From Xanthomonas arboricola pv. guizotiae (GTDB taxonomy: Bacteria > Pseudomonadota > Gammaproteobacteria > Xanthomonadales > Xanthomonadaceae): a stretch of 64,000 bases of DNA. Position numbers and translations under genes: made by a program. Location: assembly GCF_002940205.1 (NCBI RefSeq), contig NZ_MDSK01000002.1, positions 62,001 to 126,000 of the forward strand, written 5' to 3'. Below the pieces are notes generated by a model. The model was not told the DNA's origin and ran no database searches. It saw only the letters and a list, made by a program, of their open reading frames with translations. Numbering within the stretch: position 1 is the first letter of the stretch; each line of letters starts with the position of its first letter. Shown piece after piece: positions 17,801 through 26,051 of this stretch.

Positions 17801-18452
17801 GAGCGCGGAACAGCGCGGGCGCCTGTTCCAGCGCTTCGAGCAGGCCGAAGGCGCCGCGACGCTGGCCCGGCATGGCGGCAGCGGCCTGGGCCTGGCGATC
17901 TGCCGCGAACTGGCGGCGGCGATGGGCGGTGCGGTAACGGTCAGCAGCGAACTGGGGCAGGGGGCGTGTTTTACGGTCGAGCTGCCGCTGCGCTGGGTGA
18001 GCGCGCTCCCCGCCGTGCCTGCATCTGCGCGCGCAAGCTCGCCGCAGGCGCAGCCGCCATTGCAGTTGCTGCTGGTCGAAGACGACCCAACCGTGGCGCA
18101 GGTGATCGTTGGCCTGTTGCAGACGCGTGGCCATCAGGTCACCCATGTCCTGCATGGTCTGGCGGCGTTGGCCGAGGTGAGCACGCGCCGCTTCGACGCA
18201 GGGCTGTGCGATCTGGACCTGCCGGGCATCGACGGTGCGGCGCTGGTGGCGCAGTTGCGCGCGCGCGGCGTGCGCTTTCCGATCGTCGCGGTCACCGCAC
18301 GTGCCGATGCCGATGCAGAACCGCAGGCGATGGCCGCCGGCTGCAACGGCTTCCTGCGCAAGCCGGTCACCGGCGAGCTACTCGCACAGGCACTGGCACG
18401 CGTGCTGGCCGATGCCGCCGATGCGCACGACGCGCACGACGCGCCGGCCTGA
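14883..18452 (+). CDS. Hybrid sensor histidine kinase with periplasmic two-component propeller
   Basis: 1189 residues. A signal peptide (1-20) is followed by a beta-propeller sensor of Reg_prop repeats (for example GYLWLGTLDGLVRYDG, RVWISSLRGLWRID) to about residue 670, a Y_Y_Y domain, and one membrane helix near 765-785. The phospho-accepting His820 lies in GHEVRTPMTGVLGM. The HATPase domain shows the N box LLNLLFNAVKFTE, DTGPGM and GGSGLGLAI. The receiver domain has Asp1110 in CDLDLPGIDG. There is no DNA-binding domain, so output must pass to another protein. The start at 14883 has a GGAAAGGA ribosome site 8 nt upstream. It is followed by a close paralogue on the same strand. Confidence 0.93.
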   Translation: MRALAVLLVLLLGALPCAAKIPEIPRFRIVGPSDGLPSTMVVAIHQDRAGYLWLGTLDGLVRYDGAGFRTWRHDPSDPASLPCNAIQALHIDALDRIWIGCGKTLSVMDAGRGHFRHYRAVDYPLMKDGEIYSITAFDGDIWAGTTTGALIRIDTSGVMSSVDLGTLDGDLDQAMVMNLAADNRPRLWIGTTSGLAYYDGKRLHRLYVPDEPNRQSAIFGLQWAGDRLWLGSESGLHVMGSDDRWQPLPWGTMFGTGNEFWGAVAAPDGEFWLGSGRGLWRTRGERPPVPAFSGEGALSRRNVIGLLGAADGGLWVPMHGTGLGYLPADWKRTAVLKPAVPTGDAIYCNLAPATRSGGLWQVDAEGRLLRVDPSTGDTFQTGLQSSQLKDMELVSALEDRLQRVWLGNLSFGLSRMDLRTGEFIHWPSDGPEPASALSAPDWIIEHGDTVWMAFIDMLQQRDLRSGRILQRITQQDLHGLRDIAVQQLEQGPDGRVWVAGEGGMFAWDEASHRFVPVPGLEGTQIQAFASQSPEMVWVYRAVGAEQWKKNATRWVRVRQVGQADGLTGFDASAMRIDPRGRVWISSLRGLWRIDPSVTPPRLRNIGTRDGLTSQEFIQHCLLMAGDTLIGATSDGSTVLLDTAMPDIAPFVPALQLEHVSVLRNGARIALPMDRPFQLGPGDRQLQIVSRLLSYSDPLSNRYRSFLKGFDTEWQTSGNAGIREFASLPAGSYEITLQGVDPLGNRSQMRSLRFSVNPPWWRSDAGIALICLLVLLLGALLAAAYRRRVRMRAQWQLAQHKRELAEQASLAKTRFLATLGHEVRTPMTGVLGMSELLLQTPLDGRQQGYASAIQLAGKHLLRLVNDALDLARIEAGKLPLDYRDFDLRQLIGQVAELVRPSAEQKQLAFACELDDALPPALHGDASRVQQILLNLLFNAVKFTERGSVSLRVAVVPQSHKQGIRIEVCDTGPGMSAEQRGRLFQRFEQAEGAATLARHGGSGLGLAICRELAAAMGGAVTVSSELGQGACFTVELPLRWVSALPAVPASARASSPQAQPPLQLLLVEDDPTVAQVIVGLLQTRGHQVTHVLHGLAALAEVSTRRFDAGLCDLDLPGIDGAALVAQLRARGVRFPIVAVTARADADAEPQAMAAGCNGFLRKPVTGELLAQALARVLADAADAHDAHDAPA

Positions 18453-18639
18453 CGGCAGCGCATTGGTCTTGTTGGCGGCTCCGAGGCCGGCCGTCATGGG
18501 GCGGGTCGCGTGCAGTTCCGCCAGGGAGTGCGCGCGACCGTGCAGCCGGCGATGGGGACGTCGACGCGATCGCGGCTACCCGGCAAATACGCGCAACGGG
18601 GGCGGTGACGGTGGAGGAATTTCCGTGGAGTGAAAACGG

Positions 18640-21600
18640 ATGCGCCACGCGGCAAGCCCGCTCGGGCTTGCTCGCACCGCGTGCGGCCCGCACTATGCGG
18701 CGACTTGTCGTGAAACCTGTCCCGTGCGCCTTTTTTCGTGTTTTTCCTATTGGTTGATCGCAGTAGTGTCGCTGTGTCTGTGCGTCACGCTGGCGCCTGC
18801 ACGGGCGGCCACGGGTGCGCTGCTTATGCCGGTACCCAGCCAGGTCACGGTCGCCGACGGGCTGCCCTCGGACACCGTCAGTGAGCTGGCCGAAGACCAG
18901 CAGGGCTATCTCTGGATCGCCAGCGATGACGGCCTGGCCAGATTCGATGGACGCAATTACCGCATCTGGCGGATGGAAGACGGGTTGACCAGCAACGCGA
19001 TCTGGACCATCTGCGTCGATCGCGACAATCGGGTGTGGATGGGGTTCGAGAACGGCGGAGCCGGTTTCCTGGAGGCCGGGACGCGCACGTTCAGGCGGCT
19101 GGAGAATCCGCAGTTTCCGGAGCTGCGCGAAATCACGGTGTGGGCGCTGGCCACCACACCGAATGGCGATGTCTGGCTTGGCACTGCCGCCCACGGGCTG
19201 TATCGGCGCCGTCCCGACGGCAGCATGCAGCGCTTTTCCAACGTGCCCAGCGCCCCGGCCAGCCTGCCGTCCGATAGCGTGATCGGGTTCGAGGTCGCAC
19301 CCGACGGGACATTGTGGATCGGGACCCATGGCGGGCTCGCGCGCTGGGACGGCGCGCATTTTCAGCGGGTGGCGCTGCCTGGAACCACGCAGGCGATCAA
19401 CCGCCTGCACATGGAGCGCAGCGGCGACACCTTGTGGGTCTCGGATGTGGTCGGCGATGCGTTTCGCGTGGGCGCCGACGGCCGGGCGCGGCCCCAGCCG
19501 TGGCAGAAGGCGGTGAGCAAGCGGCGCGTCATGGGGGTGTTGCTGCATGACCGCAGCGGCCGCTATTGGCTGGACACCGAGAGCGGCCTGGGCCTGTCCA
19601 CCGCAGGAACCGAGATCAGCAGCGTACCGGTCTACAGCCTGTCGGCGCACGGCCTGGTCAGGCGCAACTGGATTGCGGCTTACGAGGATCGGGAGGGCGG
19701 GCTGTGGTTCGCGGCGCTCGAAGGCGGCCTGTGGCACCTGCCGCCGTATTGGGACACCTTTGCGGTACTGGCCCACCACGGCAGTGATCCACAGTCGCTG
19801 GCCAACCCGTCGGTGCTGGCGACGGCGTCTTCGGCTGCGGGCGGTGTGTGGCTGGCTGGCTCGCGGCATGTGCTGGAGTATCTCGATGCGGCAACCGGCC
19901 AGCTGCAGACGCATCTGGCTCAGATCGACGCCCGTCCGCCCGATTCCATGCTCGAAAGCCGGCGCGGGTTGGTGTGGATCGGCGTCGACGGAAAACTGGT
20001 CCGGTATGACCCGCAGACCCGGCAGGTCAAACGCTGGCAGTTACGTGAGGATGTCGAGCCTGATCCGGACGGTGCTGCGGACCGGCCGGGCTGGATGGCG
20101 GAGGACGCGCAGGGCCGACTGTGGGTGACCGTGCTGGAATATGGCCTGCAAATCCGCAACCAGGAGGGACAACTGCTGCGGACCATCGTCAACGGCAGTC
20201 ATGGACTGGAGGTGTTGACCATCCTGGACATACGCCTTGGTCCGGATGGTCAGATATGGCTGAGCAATAACGCCGGCCTGCGGCGCTGGGACCCCGCCAC
20301 CGACCGCTTCGTCCCCGTCGAGGGCACGCCGTCCCTGCCGACATATCTGTTCCGGCTGGGAGAGGGGGGCGTGGTCTGGACCGGCTTGGCCGGCGAGATC
20401 CGGCGGTATCTGTGGGACGGAAAGCGGCTCAAGCACCTGGATACCGTCGGCAAAGAGCAGGAGTTTCCGTTGGTGGCGCCCAACGGCCTGGTGGTCGACG
20501 CCAGGGGCGTGGCGTGGGTGTCCAGTCAACGCGGGCTGATCCGGATCGATCCCGGCAGCAGGCTGGTGCGGGTGTACGGGGTGCACGATGGACTCCCCAA
20601 CCAGCAGTTGCAGATCAACACGCTGGTGCAGGCCGGCAGCGGGCGGATCGTCGCTGCATCGCCCGACGGCGTGGTGGTCTTCGACCCGGCCACGATGCGC
20701 CCCAGCACCCGCAGCCCGCCGTTGATCATCGAACGCGTGGGGCTGCGGCGCGGGGAGCGTGGTCTGGATATCACCGGACAGGAGCCGCTGGCGATGCAGG
20801 ACGGCGACCGCGATCTGCATATCGTCGCGCGCCTGCTCAGCCTGGCCGATTCCGAATCCAACAGCTACCGATTTCGGTTGAGTGGCTACGATCCGGACTG
20901 GATCGATGTCGGTCCCAGCGGCGAGCGGCAGTTTTCGCGGCTGCCCGCGGGGCATTACACGCTGGAAGTGCAGGGACGCACCGCCGACGGAATCTGGTCG
21001 GCCAGCCAGACGCTACGTTTTCAGGTGCTGCCGCCCTGGTGGTTGTCGCCATGGGGACTGGTGTTTCTGGGCCTGCTCGCGCTGTGCGCCATCGTTGCGG
21101 CGGTGTTGTTGTATCGCCGCCGCCTGCGGCGTTTGAACGCCTGGCAACTGGCGGTGCACAAGCAGGAACTGGCCGAGCAGGCATCGTTGGCCAAGACGCG
21201 CTTTCTGGCCACGCTCGGCCACGAGGTGCGTACCCCGATGACCGGTGTGCTGGGCATGAGCGAGCTGTTGCTCAAGACCTCGCTGGACAACAAACAGCGC
21301 AGCTATACCGAATCGATCCGCCGTGCCGGCGCGCATCTGCTGCGCCTGGTCAACGATGCGCTGGACCTGGCGCGGATCGAATCCGGGCGCCTGGAACTGG
21401 ATCTGGAGCCGTTCTCGGTACGCCAGCTGGTGGCCGAGGTGGAAGGCCTGATGGCGCCCCTGGCGCAGGAGCGCGGCCTGCGTTTCACCCTGGAAGTCGG
21501 GCTGCTTGGCGACATCACCGCCAGTGGCGATGTCACCCGCATCCGCCAGATTCTGCTCAACCTGCTCAGCAATGCGATCAAGTTCACCGAGCGCGGCGTG

Positions 21601-22308
21601 GTCGGACTCAAGCTGACCACACTGGGCTCGTATCAGGGGCTGCGTTTCGAGGTGGCCGATACCGGGCCGGGCATCAACGCCGACCAGAAAGCGCGCCTGT
21701 TCCAGCGTTTCGAACAGGGCGACGGCGCCAAGACCACCTCGCGCTATGGCGGCAGCGGCCTGGGTCTGGCCATCTGCCAGGAACTGGCGATGGCGATGGG
21801 CGGGAATATCGAGGTGATCAGCCGGCTGGGCGCGGGTACGCGCTTCGTGGTCGATCTGCCGCTGCGCTGGGTCGCTTCCAACGCCACGCTCGGTGGCGAG
21901 GTGGCGCGCGCCGGCGGCACGGTCGCCCCGCAGCGCATCCTGCTGGTGGAAGACGACTCCACCATCGCCGAGGTCATCGTTGGCCTGCTGCGTTCGCAAG
22001 GTCACTCGGTGGTGCATGCACCGCACGGGCTGGCCGCGCTGACCGAGGCGGCAGACAACCCCTTCGACCTGGCCTTGCTGGACCTGGATCTCCCCGGGCT
22101 GGACGGCTTTGCGCTGGCGCGGCAGTTGCGCGTGTTCGGCTACGACATGCCGCTGATCGCGGTGACCGCACGCTCGGACGAAAAGGCCGAGCCCACCGCG
22201 CAGGACGCCGGGTTCGACAGTTTCCTGCGCAAGCCACTCACCGGCGACATGCTGGCCGACACCATCGCCGAGGCATTGCAGCGCGAGCGCCCGCGCGAGG
22301 AGATCTAG
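18640..22308 (+). CDS. Second hybrid sensor histidine kinase, tandem paralogue
   Basis: 1222 residues from the ATG at 18640 (GGAG nine nt upstream); a GTG at 18724 would give a tidier signal peptide and is a real alternative. The layout is the same as the preceding gene: propeller sensor (QGYLWIASDDGLARFDG and later repeats), Y_Y_Y domain, membrane helix about 802-822, His861 in GHEVRTPMTGVLGMSELLL, HATPase N box LLNLLSNAIKFTE, and receiver Asp1148 in LDLDLPGLDG. The kinase cores of the two genes are nearly identical while the sensors have drifted, which points to duplication followed by sensor divergence. The ligand is unknown; propeller kinases often watch oligosaccharides. Confidence 0.92.
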   Translation: MRHAASPLGLARTACGPHYAATCRETCPVRLFSCFSYWLIAVVSLCLCVTLAPARAATGALLMPVPSQVTVADGLPSDTVSELAEDQQGYLWIASDDGLARFDGRNYRIWRMEDGLTSNAIWTICVDRDNRVWMGFENGGAGFLEAGTRTFRRLENPQFPELREITVWALATTPNGDVWLGTAAHGLYRRRPDGSMQRFSNVPSAPASLPSDSVIGFEVAPDGTLWIGTHGGLARWDGAHFQRVALPGTTQAINRLHMERSGDTLWVSDVVGDAFRVGADGRARPQPWQKAVSKRRVMGVLLHDRSGRYWLDTESGLGLSTAGTEISSVPVYSLSAHGLVRRNWIAAYEDREGGLWFAALEGGLWHLPPYWDTFAVLAHHGSDPQSLANPSVLATASSAAGGVWLAGSRHVLEYLDAATGQLQTHLAQIDARPPDSMLESRRGLVWIGVDGKLVRYDPQTRQVKRWQLREDVEPDPDGAADRPGWMAEDAQGRLWVTVLEYGLQIRNQEGQLLRTIVNGSHGLEVLTILDIRLGPDGQIWLSNNAGLRRWDPATDRFVPVEGTPSLPTYLFRLGEGGVVWTGLAGEIRRYLWDGKRLKHLDTVGKEQEFPLVAPNGLVVDARGVAWVSSQRGLIRIDPGSRLVRVYGVHDGLPNQQLQINTLVQAGSGRIVAASPDGVVVFDPATMRPSTRSPPLIIERVGLRRGERGLDITGQEPLAMQDGDRDLHIVARLLSLADSESNSYRFRLSGYDPDWIDVGPSGERQFSRLPAGHYTLEVQGRTADGIWSASQTLRFQVLPPWWLSPWGLVFLGLLALCAIVAAVLLYRRRLRRLNAWQLAVHKQELAEQASLAKTRFLATLGHEVRTPMTGVLGMSELLLKTSLDNKQRSYTESIRRAGAHLLRLVNDALDLARIESGRLELDLEPFSVRQLVAEVEGLMAPLAQERGLRFTLEVGLLGDITASGDVTRIRQILLNLLSNAIKFTERGVVGLKLTTLGSYQGLRFEVADTGPGINADQKARLFQRFEQGDGAKTTSRYGGSGLGLAICQELAMAMGGNIEVISRLGAGTRFVVDLPLRWVASNATLGGEVARAGGTVAPQRILLVEDDSTIAEVIVGLLRSQGHSVVHAPHGLAALTEAADNPFDLALLDLDLPGLDGFALARQLRVFGYDMPLIAVTARSDEKAEPTAQDAGFDSFLRKPLTGDMLADTIAEALQRERPREEI

Positions 22309-22380
22309 CGCCGTGCTTGCAGTCGCGCACGGCCCTGCGGGCGCTCGCACACGCTGTTGGTCGATGCGGCGCAGGCCGGG

Positions 22381-23814
22381 TTATTCGGCGACTTCTTCCA
22401 CCTGCCTGGGGTGCGGCCGCGTCTCGGCCAACTGCCAGAAGATCAATGTCGACGACAAGGTGATGCCACCGACGCACAAAAAGGTCGCATGCAGCGCCGC
22501 AGTGGCGCCGTGGCTATCGCCCAGGTGCGTATTGAAGGCGGCCAGCAGACTGCCCGCCGCCGCCGCACCGAAACCGGTGGCCAACATCATCACCATCGAC
22601 AGCAGGCTGTTGCCGGGGCTGGCCTGCTCGCGATCCAGGTCGCGCAGGGTCACCGTGTTCATGACGGTGAACTGCAGCGAGTTCACCGCGCCGAAGCAGG
22701 CCAGCTGCAGCAGCCGCAGCCATAGCGGCTGGCCCACATCGATCAGGGCGAAGCTGGCCATCGCCAGGCCCACCAGCACGGTATTGAGCATCAATACGCG
22801 GCGGTAGCCGAAGCGACCGACCAGCTTCACCGCGGCACGTTTGGCAGCCATGCCGGCCAACGCCACCGGCACCATCATCAGCCCGGCATGCATCGGGCTC
22901 ATGCCCAGGCCCACCTGCAGCAACAGCGGAATCAGCAACGGCATCGAGCCGCTGCCCACCCGTGCGAACAGGTTGCCCAGAATGCCGATGCGATAGCTGG
23001 CCACCTTGAACAAGGCCAGCGGAAACAACGCCACCGGCGTGCTGGCCGCATGCAGCCAGTAGCCGGCCAACGCGGCAAGCCCGCCGATGGCCAGCAGCAT
23101 GACAAACGCGTGGCGCAGGCCGAGCTCGGAGATGCCGTCCAACGCCAGCGACAGCGCCACCATGCCGAATGCCAGCATCAGATAGCCGATCAGATCGAAG
23201 CGCTGGCGCGCATCGCCATAGTGGTCGGGCATGATCTTCAGCGCGGCGACGAAGCCGATCACCCCGATCGGCAGGTTGATCAGGAACACCCAGTGCCACG
23301 AGGCGACTTCCACCAGCCAGCCACCCAGCGTGGGGCCGATGAGTGGGCCGATCAATGCGGGAATTGCGATGAAGCTCATCGCGCGCAGGAAGTCGGCGCG
23401 TGCCACGGTCTTGAGTACCGCCAGCCGGCCCACCGGCAGCAGCATCGCCCCGCCGAGGCCTTGCAGCACACGCGCGGCCACCAGCTGCGGCAGCTGCTGC
23501 GCGGCGGCGCACAGCAACGAGCCCAGCGTGAACACGATGATCGCCGCCAGGAAAGTACGCCGGGTGCCGAAGCGGTCGGCAATCCAGCCCGACGCAGGAA
23601 TGAACATCGCCACCGCCAACGCATAACTGAAGACCACCGACTGCATCTGCAGCGGACTCTCGTGCAGGCTGCGCGCCATCGACGGCAGCGCCGTATTGAC
23701 GATGGTCGCATCCAGCATCTGCATGAAGATCGCCAGCGACACCAGCCATAGCAAAGGTTTGATGGTGTCGTAGGCGCGCAGGACGGGGACGGGCTGGGAC
23801 ATGGGAATTGCCAT
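22381..23814 (-). CDS. MFS multidrug-type exporter (DHA2, MdtD-like)
   Basis: 477 residues and about 14 hydrophobic segments. The DHA2 family motifs are present: LDATIVNTALPSMA in helix 1, GWIADRFGTRRTF (motif A) and RVLQGLGGAMLLPVGRLAVL (motif B/C region). Length and first-helix sequence fit MdtD/EmrB-type drug or metabolite proton antiporters of the inner membrane. The substrate cannot be predicted. Starts at 23814 and 23802 are both ATG and differ by four residues. It is convergent with the second hybrid kinase gene. Confidence 0.9.
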   Translation of the reverse strand: MAIPMSQPVPVLRAYDTIKPLLWLVSLAIFMQMLDATIVNTALPSMARSLHESPLQMQSVVFSYALAVAMFIPASGWIADRFGTRRTFLAAIIVFTLGSLLCAAAQQLPQLVAARVLQGLGGAMLLPVGRLAVLKTVARADFLRAMSFIAIPALIGPLIGPTLGGWLVEVASWHWVFLINLPIGVIGFVAALKIMPDHYGDARQRFDLIGYLMLAFGMVALSLALDGISELGLRHAFVMLLAIGGLAALAGYWLHAASTPVALFPLALFKVASYRIGILGNLFARVGSGSMPLLIPLLLQVGLGMSPMHAGLMMVPVALAGMAAKRAAVKLVGRFGYRRVLMLNTVLVGLAMASFALIDVGQPLWLRLLQLACFGAVNSLQFTVMNTVTLRDLDREQASPGNSLLSMVMMLATGFGAAAAGSLLAAFNTHLGDSHGATAALHATFLCVGGITLSSTLIFWQLAETRPHPRQVEEVAE

Positions 23815-23919
23815 CGGGAAGACAGCGCATTATCCCCGCGCGTGCGTGCAGAACGTCGCAACGCTCCGTACTCCACCGTTGCTTGAGTCCGCCGCCGCGT
23901 GCCTGGCCGCAGTGGCAAC

Positions 23920-23939
23920 GAGTGAGACGCGCCTCACTC
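23920..23939. promoter_or_regulatory. 20-bp palindrome upstream of the MFS exporter (candidate operator)
   Basis: GAGTGAGACGCGCCTCACTC is palindromic apart from one base pair. It lies 106 bp upstream of the exporter start and about 306 bp upstream of the divergent AraC/AAA regulator. No TetR or MarR gene is adjacent, so the binding protein is unknown. The rest of the 23815-24245 gap shows nothing else I can name. Confidence 0.35.
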
Positions 23940-24245
23940 AATCCAATTGCGGCAAGCCGGATGTCACGAATCGTCGGGAAAGGGCTGTGGCGGCGTGCTA
24001 ATGCCAGATCTGGCTTGCACCAAGCGGTTGCTTTGCTGGCGAATCGTTTTGCGCCTGCCACCGTCCAGTCACCGCAAGCGAGCGTTGTCTCACATCAGGG
24101 TGGATCGACCCAGGGCGGGCGAGGGGAGCGTTCGTAAAGAAGGCGGAATGCACGCTTGGAGCCTTGCCGACGGTCTGGTCAGGGATGGCGCGACTTGGGT
24201 CTGGCCGCCTTCCGAGCGCGCCAGTAGATCAGGTCGAAAACATCC

Positions 24246-25778
24246 ATGGAAAAGCAGATCTTCGATGTCGTGCAGCGCGCCTATTTTCCTGGCGATTCCC
24301 TGGAGCAAATGCTGGGAAAGATTGCCGAGCAGTTGTCGCAGAGCGCGATCGTGAACAGCGCGGTGTGTGAGTTTGTCGCAGTGGAGAAAGGCGGCCCACC
24401 GGTGGTGGATCAGGCAGATGCGCAGCCCATGAGGACGCAGTGTTTTCCTGTCCGGCACGCCCGGCAGGTGCTCGGCACATTGAACGTAACGCCGGCCCAG
24501 GGCGGAATGACCCCGCAGGCGATGCTGCTATGCCAGCAGATCGCAAAGTGGTGTGCGTACCTGATCAAGCGCGATGCCGCGCGAGCGTTCGCGCAAGACC
24601 GGTTCGGTCGCGCGCCGTCGCTGGTGGGCGTGAGCGAAGAGGTCTGGACGATCGATGAATTCGTCGAGCAAGCGGCATACAGTCGGCTGCCGGTCATCCT
24701 GCGCGGCGAGTTCGGTACTGAAAAGGAGCATGTGGCGGTCCTGCTGCATGCCACCGCGCCCTGGCAGGAGGGGCCGTTCGTTGCGGTCGATTGCGCGGCT
24801 GCCGGCGACGCACCGGCAGCATGGTGCGAGCGCGCAGCAGCAGGAACGCTGTTCCTGCAGGGCGTGGACGAGCTCGACGACACGCTGCAGCGTCAGTTGG
24901 CCGGGCATCTCTGGCGCTGCTACGAGCCACGATTCCCTTCGGGTGGCGAAGCCTTGCCGCGGATAGTCGCCTCCACCACCGCCGATTTATCGCGCCGGGT
25001 GCGTGCCGGACGCTTTTCGCGGGCATTGCTCTCGCAACTGGACGTCCTGTCGATCGAACTCGCCCCGTTGCGTAAGCGGCGGACAGACCTCGGCTTCCAT
25101 GTCGAGCGCGTGCTGGAGCGGCATGGACTGGATCACGGTCAGGTGGTTACCGAAACGCTGATGGACACCCTGATTCACTACCCGTGGCCCGAAAACCTCC
25201 AGGAACTGGAGCGGGTCGTGCTGCGCCTGGCGGTCATGACTGCCGGCAGGCCGGTCGGAAGCGCCGACATCCAGCGCCACGCACCGCGTCTGCTGGATGG
25301 CCGGGAGCAAGAAGCGCAGCGCGATGTGGGCTCAACGATGCCGTCGCAGGCCGATGTTCAGGCCAAGCCCACGCTGCCGGAAACGCCGGTCGACTGGATC
25401 GATGGCCTCCCGCATCGTCCTGGCCAACGCCTCGCCAGCCTGCACGACGCACTGCGGCGCGCCCTGGTACATCTGGGCGAACACTACGCCGAGCCGCTGA
25501 GCTTGGGCGACCTGGCCAGGCAAGCGCACGTCAGCCAGTCGCATCTGGGCTTTTTGTTCCGCGACGAACTCGGCACCCCGTTCAAACCGATGCTGCAGCA
25601 GCTGCGTATCGAAAAGGCCAAGGAGCTTTTGCATCGGCAACGCAAGCTGCGCATCACCGAGGTGGCGCTGAAGGTGGGCTTCGGTGATCTGAGCCATTTC
25701 GAGAAGAGCTTCCGTCGGTTGGTGGGGGTGAGTCCGCGTGAGTTCCGCAACGCCGGAACAGGCAGTGGGATCGACTAA
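24246..25778 (+). CDS. AraC-type regulator carrying a degenerate NtrC-like AAA domain
   Basis: 510 residues. Residues 1-110 look like a GAF-type sensor. Residues about 125-345 match sigma-54 activator AAA domains in order but are decayed: Walker A is GEFGTEKE (154-161), Walker B has become GTLFLQGVDEL (200-210), the segment that should carry GAFTGA is deleted between 182 and 198, and LSIELAPLRKR and WPENLQELERV remain. The C-terminus (about 397-505) is a full AraC double helix-turn-helix (LSLGDLARQAHVSQSHLGFL; LRITEVALKVGFGDLSHFEKSF). The ATPase is therefore probably dead and the protein an ordinary sigma-70-type regulator. It is the nearest regulator gene to the R-body operon and its likely controller by position only. 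Confidence 0.85.
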   Translation: MEKQIFDVVQRAYFPGDSLEQMLGKIAEQLSQSAIVNSAVCEFVAVEKGGPPVVDQADAQPMRTQCFPVRHARQVLGTLNVTPAQGGMTPQAMLLCQQIAKWCAYLIKRDAARAFAQDRFGRAPSLVGVSEEVWTIDEFVEQAAYSRLPVILRGEFGTEKEHVAVLLHATAPWQEGPFVAVDCAAAGDAPAAWCERAAAGTLFLQGVDELDDTLQRQLAGHLWRCYEPRFPSGGEALPRIVASTTADLSRRVRAGRFSRALLSQLDVLSIELAPLRKRRTDLGFHVERVLERHGLDHGQVVTETLMDTLIHYPWPENLQELERVVLRLAVMTAGRPVGSADIQRHAPRLLDGREQEAQRDVGSTMPSQADVQAKPTLPETPVDWIDGLPHRPGQRLASLHDALRRALVHLGEHYAEPLSLGDLARQAHVSQSHLGFLFRDELGTPFKPMLQQLRIEKAKELLHRQRKLRITEVALKVGFGDLSHFEKSFRRLVGVSPREFRNAGTGSGID

Positions 25779-25801
25779 CCCCGAATAACCGTGTCCTAGC
25801 G

Positions 25802-25839
25802 CTTCGTGCTGGGCCCCTTACAGATGGCCCAGCACGAAG
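25802..25839 (+). terminator. Strong stem-loop after the AraC/AAA regulator
   Basis: A perfect 14-bp stem (CTTCGTGCTGGGCC with its inverse) has a 10-nt loop and lies 24 bp after the regulator stop. No long U-tract follows, so it may act in both directions or need help from Rho. Confidence 0.65.
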
Positions 25840-25866
25840 TCCTATTGCGACAAATCCGATCGACTC

Positions 25867-25995
25867 ATGCCCCTCGCTAACACAAGCATCCACGTGCAAC
25901 TTTCAGGTTTGCTGCTGGAGGGTGGCAGTCTGCATTCCACCGCCCGGCGCGGCTACCAGTTCTACGACGATCACGGCCGCATGATTCGAGTCTAA
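25867..25995 (+). CDS. 42-residue small ORF, possible gene remnant
   Basis: It starts ATG and ends TAA, with GC-rich codon use like the host genome rather than like the AT-rich gene next door. The peptide contains GLLLEGGSLHSTARRGY and ends YDDHGRMIRV. No ribosome site stands out. It could be the tail of a gene eroded when the neighbouring DNA was acquired, or an unexpressed frame. I do not recognise it. Confidence 0.25.
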   Translation: MPLANTSIHVQLSGLLLEGGSLHSTARRGYQFYDDHGRMIRV

Positions 25996-26051
25996 GATGT
26001 TATAGGTGTTGCCAACGATCAGAGTAATCCGATGGCCGCTGGTTGATTGAA

